A stretch of 64,000 nucleotides of DNA from Arthrobacter gengyunqii. GTDB taxonomy: Bacteria; Actinomycetota; Actinomycetes; Actinomycetales; Micrococcaceae. The DNA is taken from assembly GCF_023022985.1 (NCBI RefSeq), contig NZ_CP095461.1, forward strand, positions 1-64,000, in the 5' to 3' direction. The notes under the pieces are model-generated. The model was not told the DNA's origin, did not search any database, and worked only from the letters and a program-made list of their open reading frames with translations. Within the stretch, counting starts at the first letter, position 1. Every line of letters starts with the position of its first letter. The position numbers and the translations under genes were made by a program. Shown one piece after another: positions 30,014 through 37,505 of the stretch.

Positions 30014-30391
30014 ATGCGCATAAAAATGAGCAGTATCCATGTCACTGATCCGGCTGCGGCCTTCGATTTCTACACCGGCACCCTTGGCTTTGAGCCCTTA
30101 ATGGTGATGCCGGAGTTCAACCTGTTCATTGTCCAGGCCCCGGGTGTTCCCGATGGGCCCGGCCTGCTGCTGGAACCCAGCGACAATCCGGTCGCCGAGG
30201 CGTACCGGAGCGGGGTGTACGGCTTGGGTCTGCCCGCGGTGGTGCTGGGGGTTCCGGATGTGGAGGCCGAAATGGCGCGGCTCAGCGCCCTGGGCGTCCG
30301 GTTCACCGGTCCGCCGTCCACTGATGCGATGGGAACCCAGGCCGTGTTCGACGACGGCTGCGGAAACTACATCCAGCTGCATCAGGACTAG
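30014..30391 (+). CDS. VOC (glyoxalase/bleomycin resistance) family protein
   Basis: A 125-residue single-domain vicinal oxygen chelate protein. It has the beta-alpha-beta start MSSIHVTDPAAAFDFYTGTL and the C-terminal strand with AVFDDGCGNYIQLHQD, where the final Gly-Asn-x-Ile-Gln-Leu is characteristic. Family members are metal-dependent lyases, dioxygenases or binding proteins, and nothing here fixes the substrate. The longer upstream frame overlaps the preceding gene and is not credible. It is convergent with the antiporter gene. Confidence 0.88.
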   Translation: MRIKMSSIHVTDPAAAFDFYTGTLGFEPLMVMPEFNLFIVQAPGVPDGPGLLLEPSDNPVAEAYRSGVYGLGLPAVVLGVPDVEAEMARLSALGVRFTGPPSTDAMGTQAVFDDGCGNYIQLHQD

Positions 30392-30443
30392 GTCCGATCC
30401 GGCCCGGCCGGCCTAACCCGAGCCTGCGCCGCTGCCAAGAGCC

Positions 30444-32183
30444 TTAGTGCTCGCCGAGGCGTGGTTTGAGCCGGGACTCCTCCAGATCCAGCAGACGCTG
30501 GGCGTCCGCCAGGGTGCGGGAAGGGAAATGTCCCTCCCGGCGTGCTAGCAGCAGTGCCTCCCGTTCGGCATCGACGACGGCGCGGCGCAGTTCACGGTAC
30601 TGGAGCTGGGGCGTGGCTGAAGTGCCGGCGCCCAGCGCCTTGACGCGTTCCCATGCCAGTTCGCTGCGCAGGAAGGTGCTCTGACGCACCCGTTCCACCA
30701 CGTCCGGGTCAACCTCCACCTCCACATTCAGGCAGGCATTGGGGTTTTCCAGCACCCTAAGGCCCGCGTCGCTGATCTGGTCCAGAAGGGTTGCCAGATC
30801 GCGCTGGTCCTCCGTGGCGTTGCGCCCGCGGACACCCAGGATCCGGATGACCCAGGGGAGGGTTCCGCCCTGCAGCAGGAGGGTCACCACGGCCACTGTG
30901 AAGGCGATGAGGACCAGCTGCTCCCGGTAGGGAGTCGCTTCCGGCAGGGACTGGGCCGCGGCCAGCGTTACCACGCCGCGCATTCCGGACCAGCCGATGA
31001 CGGCGCCTCCGCGCCAGTCCAGTCCTTCGCTGCGGAGCTGCGCGACGTCCGCCCGGCGCCTGCGGTACAGCTCTTCACCACGGGTATGGCGGCGTTGGGT
31101 GCGCGCATCGGCCAGCCCCCTGGCCTTCATGCTGTCCAGAGCTGTCCGGAAGCGGTTGGTGCGGCGCTCCTGATATCCCACCTTGGCCCGCAGGAACAGA
31201 ATCAGGGGACCCATCCAGGCGAAGCGGATCACGATCAGCAGAGCGGTGACACCCAGGCCGATTCCAACTGATTCCCGGACGGTCAGCAGGGCGGGATCGA
31301 CGTTTTCCACCAAATAGCGGATCTCCAGACCCATCAGCAGGAAGACGCCGTTTTCCAGGAGGAACTGGACGGTGTGCCAGTTGACGCTGTCGTTGATCCG
31401 CGCCTGCGCACTGAAGGCCGCACCCGCCCGATGACCCGTGTACAGGCCGGCCACCACCACGGCCAGGACGCCGGAGGCGCCCAGTTCCTCCGCCGGAATG
31501 AACGCCAGGAACGGAACCACAAACGAGATGGCCGTGTCCAGCACCGGGTCGTGAAGCTTGGAACGGATGAACACCGTAGCGAATCCCACCAGCAGGCCGA
31601 CGGCGACGGCGGCCACCACGGCAAAACCGAAGTCCGCGACTCCGTCCCAGACGCTGGCCAGACCACCGGCGCTGGCCGCAATTGCCGAGCGCAGCAGCAC
31701 CAGTGCGGTGGCGTCATTGACCAGCCCCTCGCCCTCCAGCACCGTCACCAGGCGCGGCGGCAGGCCGAGCTTCTTTCCAATCGACGTGGCGGCTACGGCA
31801 TCCGGCGGGCTGACCACTGCGCCCAGCGCGACGGCGGCGGCAAAGTTCAGATCCGGCAGCAGGACGAACAGTAAAGACCCGGTGGCGAACGCGGAGAATA
31901 GGACCAGAAACACCGACAAGCTGGAAATGGCACCGAAGTTGCGTCGGAAATCCATCACCGGAACGTTGACGGCTGCGGCATAGAGCAGCGGGGGCAGCAC
32001 GCCCATCAGGATGACGTCGTGCGGAACCGTGAACGTTGGCAGACCCGGCAGATAGGACAGGCCGAGCCCGACCACCACCAGGATCAGCGGCGCGGCGATG
32101 CCGAGCCGCTTGGAAAATGCGGCGACGGTGACTATGAGAGCCACGCCGATGACAGCTAACAGGGCTAATTCCACAACTCCCAT
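30444..32183 (-). CDS. Na+/H+ antiporter, CPA1 family
   Basis: This is a cation:proton antiporter of the inner membrane, likely for pH and Na+ homeostasis. About 12 membrane helices occupy residues 1-420, with the family segments GVLPPLLYAAAVNVP and GAVVSPPDAVAATSIGKKLG (helix with two conserved Pro/Asp), EGEGLVNDATALVL and GWSGMRGVVTLAAAQSLP. A cytoplasmic domain of about 150 residues follows. The ATG at 32183 lies directly behind a large inverted repeat that overlaps the promoter (32185-32210), so transcriptional control by an unidentified repressor is likely. Ion specificity is inferred from family only. Confidence 0.93.
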   Translation of the reverse strand: MGVVELALLAVIGVALIVTVAAFSKRLGIAAPLILVVVGLGLSYLPGLPTFTVPHDVILMGVLPPLLYAAAVNVPVMDFRRNFGAISSLSVFLVLFSAFATGSLLFVLLPDLNFAAAVALGAVVSPPDAVAATSIGKKLGLPPRLVTVLEGEGLVNDATALVLLRSAIAASAGGLASVWDGVADFGFAVVAAVAVGLLVGFATVFIRSKLHDPVLDTAISFVVPFLAFIPAEELGASGVLAVVVAGLYTGHRAGAAFSAQARINDSVNWHTVQFLLENGVFLLMGLEIRYLVENVDPALLTVRESVGIGLGVTALLIVIRFAWMGPLILFLRAKVGYQERRTNRFRTALDSMKARGLADARTQRRHTRGEELYRRRRADVAQLRSEGLDWRGGAVIGWSGMRGVVTLAAAQSLPEATPYREQLVLIAFTVAVVTLLLQGGTLPWVIRILGVRGRNATEDQRDLATLLDQISDAGLRVLENPNACLNVEVEVDPDVVERVRQSTFLRSELAWERVKALGAGTSATPQLQYRELRRAVVDAEREALLLARREGHFPSRTLADAQRLLDLEESRLKPRLGEH

Positions 32184-32184
32184 T

Positions 32185-32233
32185 ATCGTTCACAGCGGTG
32201 AACGATTCTAATGGCGACTCGCGGACCCGTTAC
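32185..32233 (-). promoter_or_regulatory. Inverted repeat overlapping the antiporter promoter
   Basis: Nine-base perfect arms ATCGTTCAC (32185-32193) and GTGAACGAT (32198-32206) flank AGCG. On the minus strand the element overlaps a near-consensus -10 TAGAAT (32210 to 32205), with GTAACG 17 bases further upstream as a possible -35 (32233 to 32228). The repeat ends one base before the antiporter ATG codon. The geometry is that of a repressor operator; no regulator gene is adjacent. Confidence 0.6.
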
Positions 32234-32239
32234 ACGGGG

Positions 32240-33013
32240 TCATGCCGAGGCCCACTGGGCCAGGGTCAGGAAGGCAGCATGGACTACTCCGTACATGGCA
32301 TACACCGTGACCGGAACCATCAGCGCCCATTCCCGCCAGGACCCGGCAGCACCGATCAGCGGCAGTGACATGCAGCCGCTGCTTCGCCAGAGCTTGTTCA
32401 GCACCGGAATGCCGGCGAATGACCGGGGACGTTTGATCCGCAGGGGCCACAGAATCATGACGCCCTGATGGGTCAGCAGATCCCCCAGGATGTGCACGGC
32501 CACACCCAGTCCCACGGCTACGGGCAGCCAGTCATTGTTTTCCGGCGCGTAGACGGCAATGAAGGCGGACAGGGACAGGGCCAGCAACCAGCTGCGGGCG
32601 GGACCGCCGGCGATTTTCAGCGCCTTCAAGGCGAACCCCATAAGCAGAACTGACAGCAGGCCGGCGCCCACGGCGACCGATCCGAACACCGGCACATCAG
32701 CGGTGATCTTGCCCAGGGCGGTGGACAGGGCCACGAACACCGCGAGACCCAGCAGGGAGTGCGTGCCGCGCCGGTGTCCGCCGCTGATCTGTTCGGTAAT
32801 CCGGGCCAGGATCTTCGTGACCGGCGGCAGGGAATGGGCAATGGTTCCGCTGTGATGGTCCAGGTCCGGAAGCAGGGCTGCTCCGGCGGTGAGCAGTGCG
32901 CCGGTGACCACTCCCAGCGGAGTGACCGGATACCAGCCGAGGGCGTGCGGTGCGGTTGAAGCGACGGCAATCCAGGCTGCGGCGCCTGATGCTGCGTGAT
33001 GACCACCCATCAT
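32240..33013 (-). CDS. YdjM-like (DUF457) membrane-bound metal-dependent hydrolase family protein
   Basis: The 257-residue protein has about five to six membrane helices and the conserved histidine/aspartate motifs of the YdjM/DUF457 family: GGHHAASGAAAW near the N-terminus, ALLPDLDHHSGTIAHSLP (about residues 47-64), and RRGTHSLLGLAVF (about 80-92). A later HILGDLLTHQGVMILWPL carries the last conserved Asp/His pair. YdjM relatives are predicted membrane metal-dependent hydrolases, and some are LexA-regulated; no LexA box was seen here. AAGGA precedes the start. It points into the antiporter promoter with 34 bases between. Confidence 0.88.
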   Translation of the reverse strand: MMGGHHAASGAAAWIAVASTAPHALGWYPVTPLGVVTGALLTAGAALLPDLDHHSGTIAHSLPPVTKILARITEQISGGHRRGTHSLLGLAVFVALSTALGKITADVPVFGSVAVGAGLLSVLLMGFALKALKIAGGPARSWLLALSLSAFIAVYAPENNDWLPVAVGLGVAVHILGDLLTHQGVMILWPLRIKRPRSFAGIPVLNKLWRSSGCMSLPLIGAAGSWREWALMVPVTVYAMYGVVHAAFLTLAQWASA

Positions 33014-33142
33014 GGTGCGTGGGGTCCTTCCCTAGGGCGGTGGAGAGCACCGAAAATTTCGTAACTTCTCATGATTTCACGCGGCACTGACACTCCGGAC
33101 CCGGCCATTGGCCGGGTGCCGGGCGCCGCTGGTCCGGACACA

Positions 33143-33180
33143 ACGACGGCGGGGCACCCGCGAAGGTGCCCCGCCGTCGT
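33143..33180 (-). terminator. Terminator of the gluconate gene pair
   Basis: A perfect 16-base G+C-rich stem (33143-33158 and 33165-33180) with a six-base loop lies ten bases past the gntP stop codon. Confidence 0.8.
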
Positions 33181-33190
33181 CGTGCGCGCT

Positions 33191-34591
33191 TTAGATCAGG
33201 GACGCCAGGCCAAAAGCCAGCGCCGCCAGGGCAAAGCCCATAACGCCGATCAGTGTTTCCAGCACGGTCCAGGTTTTCAATGTGGTTTTCACATCCATGC
33301 CCATGAAGCGGCCCACCAGCCAGAAGCCGGAGTCATTGACGTGGCTGACCACCACGGAACCCGCGGCCACGGCCAGCACCATGGCGGCAATCTGGACGGT
33401 GTTGTAGCCGGCGTCGAGGACTCCGGGAGAGATCAGGGCTGCCGCGGTGGTCAGGGCCACGGTGGCGGAACCCTGGGCGATGCGCAGGATAGCGGCGATC
33501 AGGAAGCCGGCCAGGATCAGCGGTACCCCCAGGTCGCTGAGGACGCCGCCCAGGGCGTCGCCGATGCCCGAGGTGCGCAGGACGCCGCCGAACATTCCGC
33601 CGGCGCCGGTGATCAGGATGACAGAACAGACCGGGCCCAGGGAGGATTCCAGCACCTTTTCGATGGCGTTCTTGGACTCGCCGCGCCGGGTGCCAAGGAC
33701 CACGGAGGCCACAAGCAGCGAAATCAGCAGTGCCACCGGCGTCTCACCCAGGGTGCGCAGCAGGGCGTACCAGGTCTGTTCGGAAGCCTGCTCCGACACA
33801 ATGCCGGCCGCCGACAATGTGTTCAGGCCGGTGTTCAGGAAGATCAGGATCAGCGGCAGCAGCAGGACGGCAACCACAGTGCCGAACCTGGGCGGGTTCT
33901 TAACGTCGTCTTCATCAATTTCGCCCAACACGGCGGGTACCGGCAGTACGAACTTTTTACCGGCCCAGAGACCGAAGAGATACGAGGTGAGATACCAGGT
34001 GGGCAGGGCAATAATGAGGCCCAGGATGAGCACTACGCCGATGTTGGCTTCGAAGAAACCTGAGGCAGTTACCGGGCCCGGGTGCGGCGGCACGAAGATG
34101 TGCATAACCGAGAAGGCACCGGCAGCCGGAAGGCCGTAGCGCAGCACGCCGCCGCCCAGCCGGCGGGCCACCGAGAAGATGACCGGCAGCATGACCACCA
34201 GTCCGGCATCGAAGAAGATCGGGAAACCGAAAATCAGCGAGGCGACACCGAGCGCGAAGGGCGCCCGCTTCTCACCGAAGACCCGGATGAGTGTTTCTGC
34301 CAGCACCTTGGCGCCGCCGCTGGTTTCCACCAGCCGGCCCAGCATGGCGCCCAGGCCCACCAACAGGGCAACTGTTGCCAGCGTTGAACCGAAACTGCCG
34401 GTCAGGACGGTGACGATGCTGCCGGTCGGGATTCCGGTGGCAAAAGCAGTCAGCAGGCTGACCAGGATCAGCGCGACGAACGCGTGCAGGCGCAGCTTGA
34501 GGATCAGGAACAGCAGCAGCGCAATGGCTCCACCGGCGATCAGGAGGAGGGGTCCCGCGCCGAGAGTTTGGGACCAGCCTTCAATTGTCAT
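33191..34591 (-). CDS. gntP: Gluconate:H+ symporter, GntP family
   Basis: GntP permeases import gluconate with protons. The 466-residue product has 12-14 membrane helices and the family segments LGAMLGRLVETSGGAKVLAE, GFPIFFDAGLVVMLPVIFSV (about residues 123-142), FVPPHPGPVTASGFF and VSHVNDSGFWLVGRF near the C-terminus. The last one is a GntP signature. CGGAG precedes the ATG. It lies downstream of gntK on the same strand with a 66-base gap, and the divergent GntR gene completes a gluconate-use module. Confidence 0.93.
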   Translation of the reverse strand: MTIEGWSQTLGAGPLLLIAGGAIALLLFLILKLRLHAFVALILVSLLTAFATGIPTGSIVTVLTGSFGSTLATVALLVGLGAMLGRLVETSGGAKVLAETLIRVFGEKRAPFALGVASLIFGFPIFFDAGLVVMLPVIFSVARRLGGGVLRYGLPAAGAFSVMHIFVPPHPGPVTASGFFEANIGVVLILGLIIALPTWYLTSYLFGLWAGKKFVLPVPAVLGEIDEDDVKNPPRFGTVVAVLLLPLILIFLNTGLNTLSAAGIVSEQASEQTWYALLRTLGETPVALLISLLVASVVLGTRRGESKNAIEKVLESSLGPVCSVILITGAGGMFGGVLRTSGIGDALGGVLSDLGVPLILAGFLIAAILRIAQGSATVALTTAAALISPGVLDAGYNTVQIAAMVLAVAAGSVVVSHVNDSGFWLVGRFMGMDVKTTLKTWTVLETLIGVMGFALAALAFGLASLI

Positions 34592-34657
34592 GGGTTTAGC
34601 TCCGTTACTAAAAGTGACTGTTGGAAGTGGCTGCGGCGGAAGACGCCGGAGCAGGAG

Positions 34658-35176
34658 TTAGTTCGCGGGCAGGGAGAGCCTGTCCAAGATGTCGGCGGCG
34701 ATTTCCGCGGGTGTATGCAGGATGTCGATGACGATTCCGGGTTCGTCGTCGGCGAGCGGTTCCAGGGTGCTGATCTGGGAGGGCAGGAGCGAGGCGGGCA
34801 TGAAATGGCCACTGCGGGTCTTCATCCGTTCACGCAGCACCTCTGCGTCGCCGTTGAGGTGGACGAAATGCACCTGCCCTGAGGCGGTAGCCAGGATGTC
34901 CCGGTAGACACGTTTCAGGGCGGAACAGGTGACGATGGTGGACCGTCCGTTTTCGGCCTGAGTGTCCATCCAGTTCCGGATGGAGTCCAGCCAGGGCCAG
35001 CGGTCCTCATCGGTCAAGGGGGTGCCGGACGCCATCTTGGCAATGTTGGCTTCGGAATGGAACTCATCCGCTTCGGCGGCAATCCAGCCCAGATGCTCGG
35101 ACAGCAGGGTGGAGATGGTGGTCTTGCCTGAACCGGACACACCCATAATGACGAGGTGCTGCGGGGCGGGGCTCAT
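34658..35176 (-). CDS. gntK: Gluconokinase, GntK family
   Basis: The enzyme phosphorylates gluconate to 6-phosphogluconate, feeding the pentose phosphate pathway where gnd (near oriC) acts next. The 172-residue protein has the P-loop MGVSGSGKTT (about residues 11-20), the substrate segment EADEFHSEANIAKMASGTPLTDEDRWPWL and the typical LVTCSALKRVYRD-like block (VTCSALKRVYRDIL). It belongs to the thermoresistant P-loop gluconokinase type. AAAGGAGA precedes the ATG. It is the first gene of the gntK-gntP unit. Confidence 0.94.
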   Translation of the reverse strand: MSPAPQHLVIMGVSGSGKTTISTLLSEHLGWIAAEADEFHSEANIAKMASGTPLTDEDRWPWLDSIRNWMDTQAENGRSTIVTCSALKRVYRDILATASGQVHFVHLNGDAEVLRERMKTRSGHFMPASLLPSQISTLEPLADDEPGIVIDILHTPAEIAADILDRLSLPAN

Positions 35177-35247
35177 ATTTCTCCTTTGGACGTCGTTGTC
35201 GCCGGAAGAGGGCCGGGCCCTTCCGATGTGATCTGCAGGACAAAGGT

Positions 35248-35277
35248 ATCACCATACAAGTGATTGATGACACCAAT
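35248..35277. promoter_or_regulatory. Candidate GntR-family operator between gntK and its regulator
   Basis: In the 227-base divergent gap, ATCAC (35248-35252) and GTGAT (35260-35264) form an inverted repeat. It overlaps the imperfect palindrome ATTGATGACACCAAT (35263-35277). Either could bind the FCD regulator. Position is suggestive, but no consensus can be built from one site. Confidence 0.35.
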
Positions 35278-35403
35278 GGCGCGTTAGGCTGGTTCATTGT
35301 AGATTTCAGTCCCTGCCAGGGCGGAGACACGGTTTCTATCCGTTGCGGAGCATGCAAGGGTGACCGGCTCAACATTTCACGTATCGCACGTCAGGGGAAC
35401 AGT

Positions 35404-36111
35404 GTGGACAGCAAGGAGCGGCCGCGGGCGGCGGCAACGGTTCTTAACGGGGCGATCATCGATGCCATCGGAACAGACATCATCGCCGGCACGCTTCGGC
35501 CCGGGGACCGGTTGACGCTGGAGGGGCTGCAGGAGGAGTTCGGCGTCTCACGCACCGTGGTGCGGGACTGCATGCGGATCCTCGAATCCATGAACCTGGT
35601 GTATTCCAAACGGCGCGTCGGGATTGTGGTTCAGGACCCGTCACACTGGAATGTTTTCGATTCACGCATCATCCGCTGGCGCTTGAGTGGTACCGGCAGG
35701 GATCGCCAGTTTCGGACGCTGACGGAACTCCGGGTGGCGGTGGAGCCGATGGCAGCCGCCGGTGCAGCCCGGCACGCAGGCGCTGCGGAGCGGCTGGCGC
35801 TGGTGGAGCTGGCGGCGCGCATGCGCCTGCTGGGTGAGGAGGGCCGGCTGGAGGATTTCCTTGCCGCGGACATTGCCTTCCACACCTTGCTGCTGCGCTC
35901 CAGCGGCAATGAGATGTTCGCTTCCCTCATTGAGGTGGTGGCGGAAGTCCTGACCGGACGCACCCATCAGGGACGCATGCCGGATCATCCCCGCGAGGTG
36001 GCACTGCAGGGGCATGAGCGGGTGGCCCGGGCTGTGGCTGAGGGCAACAGTGACGAGGCGATGAGGCAGATGGCGGATCTGCTGGAAGAAGTCCGGACCG
36101 CAGTGGCCTAG
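35404..36111 (+). CDS. GntR-family regulator, FadR subfamily (FCD domain)
   Basis: The 235-residue protein has an N-terminal winged helix (about residues 12-75) with GTLRPGDRLTLEGLQEEFGVSRTVVRD, then an all-helical FCD effector domain with the metal/ligand-binding pattern (FLAADIAFHTLLLRSSGNEM and LQGHERVARAVAEGN). The GTG at 35404 follows AGGGGA five bases upstream and starts the protein at the winged helix, as usual. Divergent position from gntK-gntP makes it the likely gluconate-responsive repressor of that pair, which is an inference. Confidence 0.9.
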   Translation: MDSKERPRAAATVLNGAIIDAIGTDIIAGTLRPGDRLTLEGLQEEFGVSRTVVRDCMRILESMNLVYSKRRVGIVVQDPSHWNVFDSRIIRWRLSGTGRDRQFRTLTELRVAVEPMAAAGAARHAGAAERLALVELAARMRLLGEEGRLEDFLAADIAFHTLLLRSSGNEMFASLIEVVAEVLTGRTHQGRMPDHPREVALQGHERVARAVAEGNSDEAMRQMADLLEEVRTAVA

Positions 36112-36145
36112 GTCTGTCCGGGTTCCCGCGCGGTAGGAGAAACGG

Positions 36146-36185
36146 CTGCGGCCGGCACTTCCCGCAGAGGGGAGGCCGGCCGCAG
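36146..36185. terminator. Terminator between GntR regulator and dps
   Basis: An 11-base perfect stem (CTGCGGCCGGC at 36146-36156 and its complement at 36175-36185) stands between two convergent stop codons. The loop is 18 bases and contains a smaller pairing CCC/GGG. Confidence 0.65.
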
Positions 36186-36196
36186 GGCGAACGGAG

Positions 36197-36694
36197 TTAG
36201 ACCGTAGGCTGGCTGTTGGCGTCTTCGGGAGTAACCACAGTGGCGGTCGCCTTGATGTTCTCGGCGTCCACCATCCAGGCGTACTGCTCCAGCTTGCCGA
36301 TAAAGCCGTGCAGGATGTCCGCGGTGGTGGGATCTTCCTCGTCCACCTGGTCGTGCACCTCACGCATGGTGCCAACGGTTGCGTTCAGCATGGCAACCGT
36401 CAGGGTGACGGTGTCCTTGGTGTCCACAAGTCCGGCGGGGAACGGGGCAAGCGAGGTGCCCTCGGCCACTGCAATGCTCCGACCGTCGGGAACGGCCCCC
36501 AGCGCACGCATGCGCTCGGCCAGCTCATCGGCGAAAAGGCGGGCATCTTCGATGATTTCATCGAGCTGCAGGTGGAGGTCGCGGAAGTTCTTGCCCACAA
36601 CGTTCCAATGCGCCTGCTTGCCCTGCAGATGCAGCTCAATGAGGTCCACGAGGACGGCCTGCAGATTGGTGGTCAGTTCTTTGGATGCCTTCAC
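36197..36694 (-). CDS. dps: Dps-family DNA-binding ferritin-like protein
   Basis: Dps forms dodecamers that store iron, consume peroxide and coat DNA in stress or stationary phase. The 165-residue four-helix protein has the ferroxidase-site pattern KQAHWNVVGKNFRDLH (about residues 26-41), followed by LDEIIEDARLFADELAERM. The C-terminal helix and a short tail complete it. The GTG at 36694 is preceded by GGAGGAAAC. A 13-base tandem repeat lies in the leader and an iron-box-like palindrome further upstream, so iron or peroxide control is possible. Confidence 0.94.
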   Translation of the reverse strand: MKASKELTTNLQAVLVDLIELHLQGKQAHWNVVGKNFRDLHLQLDEIIEDARLFADELAERMRALGAVPDGRSIAVAEGTSLAPFPAGLVDTKDTVTLTVAMLNATVGTMREVHDQVDEEDPTTADILHGFIGKLEQYAWMVDAENIKATATVVTPEDANSQPTV

Positions 36695-36704
36695 GTTTCC
36701 TCCA

Positions 36705-36729
36705 ATGTTGACGAAATATGTTGACGAAA
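36705..36729. repeat. Tandem direct repeat in the dps leader
   Basis: ATGTTGACGAAA occurs at 36705-36716 and again at 36718-36729, a period of 13 bases. It starts ten bases upstream of the dps start codon, just before the ribosome binding site. Confidence 0.75.
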
Positions 36730-36785
36730 GACGCCTGCAGCACAGTGGTTTCCGTGTGGAACCCCGGCCGCAGTAGCCAACCTAA

Positions 36786-36831
36786 GTAAGCTTACCTTCT
36801 GGTTGAAGTCAATGGGTCCATTGGGTAGCGT
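36786..36831 (+). promoter_or_regulatory. Promoter of the SRPBCC gene with upstream palindrome
   Basis: TTGAAG (36803-36808), a 17-base spacer and TAGCGT (36826-36831) form a promoter 60 bases before the SRPBCC gene. Immediately upstream is the 10-base palindrome GTAAGCTTAC (36786-36795), within a context loosely like DtxR/IdeR iron boxes (AAGGTAAGCTTACTTAGG on the minus strand). It could serve dps, the SRPBCC gene, or both. Confidence 0.45.
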
Positions 36832-36891
36832 GAGGGCCCCGAAGCGCAAAATGCTTCCAACCGGCACGATCCGACTACCGGAGGGACCTCC

Positions 36892-37455
36892 ATGACCACC
36901 GTAGAAGAGTCCATTGATGTTGCAGTTCCCGTGTCCACGGCTTACAACCAGTGGACCCAGTTTGAGTCCTTTCCCCGGTTCATGGGCGGAGTTGAATCCA
37001 TTACCCAGACCTCGGAGACCAAAAACCACTGGGTCACGAATATTGGCGGCGTCAAGCGTGAGTTCGATGCCGAAATCACGGAACAGCATCCGGACGAGCG
37101 GGTCGCCTGGAAGAGCACCGACGGAACCTCGCATGCCGGAGTGGTGACCTTCCACCGGCTCGGGGAGGCTGAAACCCGGGTGAGCGTCCAGCTGGATTGG
37201 AACCCGGAAACGTTCATCGAGAAGGTGGGTTCGGTGGTGGGAGCCGATGACCGGCAGGTCAAGTCGGATCTCAAGCGTTTCAAGGAATTCATCGAGAGCC
37301 AGGGTGCATCGACGGGTTCCTGGCGCGGCAATGTTGATGCCCCGCCCACGGCGCCCGATGCACCCGTCACCTCGACCTCTTCCTTGGCAGCGGCGCCGGA
37401 GGCAGATCCCGCTATGGATGATCCGGAATCGGGCGGTCCGCGGGCAGGGTTGTAG
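36892..37455 (+). CDS. SRPBCC family protein (polyketide cyclase/dehydrase-like)
   Basis: A 187-residue protein with an N-terminal START-like SRPBCC domain (about 1-145). Typical elements are EESIDVAVPVSTAYNQWTQFESFPRFM at the start and a long C-terminal helix DDRQVKSDLKRFKEFIES that closes the ligand cavity. The remaining 40 residues are low-complexity Pro/Ala/Ser/Asp. Such proteins bind hydrophobic small molecules; the ligand is unknown. It is divergent from dps and opens the stress-type accessory region. GGAGGGACCTCC precedes the ATG. Confidence 0.87.
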   Translation: MTTVEESIDVAVPVSTAYNQWTQFESFPRFMGGVESITQTSETKNHWVTNIGGVKREFDAEITEQHPDERVAWKSTDGTSHAGVVTFHRLGEAETRVSVQLDWNPETFIEKVGSVVGADDRQVKSDLKRFKEFIESQGASTGSWRGNVDAPPTAPDAPVTSTSSLAAAPEADPAMDDPESGGPRAGL

Positions 37456-37460
37456 CAGCC

Positions 37461-37489
37461 GGGGGCCGGACCCTCCCGGCCCGGCCCCC
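37461..37489. terminator. G+C-rich hairpin between convergent genes
   Basis: GGGGGCCGG (37461-37469) pairs with CCGGCCCCC (37481-37489) across an 11-base loop, between the SRPBCC stop and the oxidoreductase stop. Confidence 0.55.
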
Positions 37490-37505
37490 GTCGGGTTTGG
37501 CCCCG

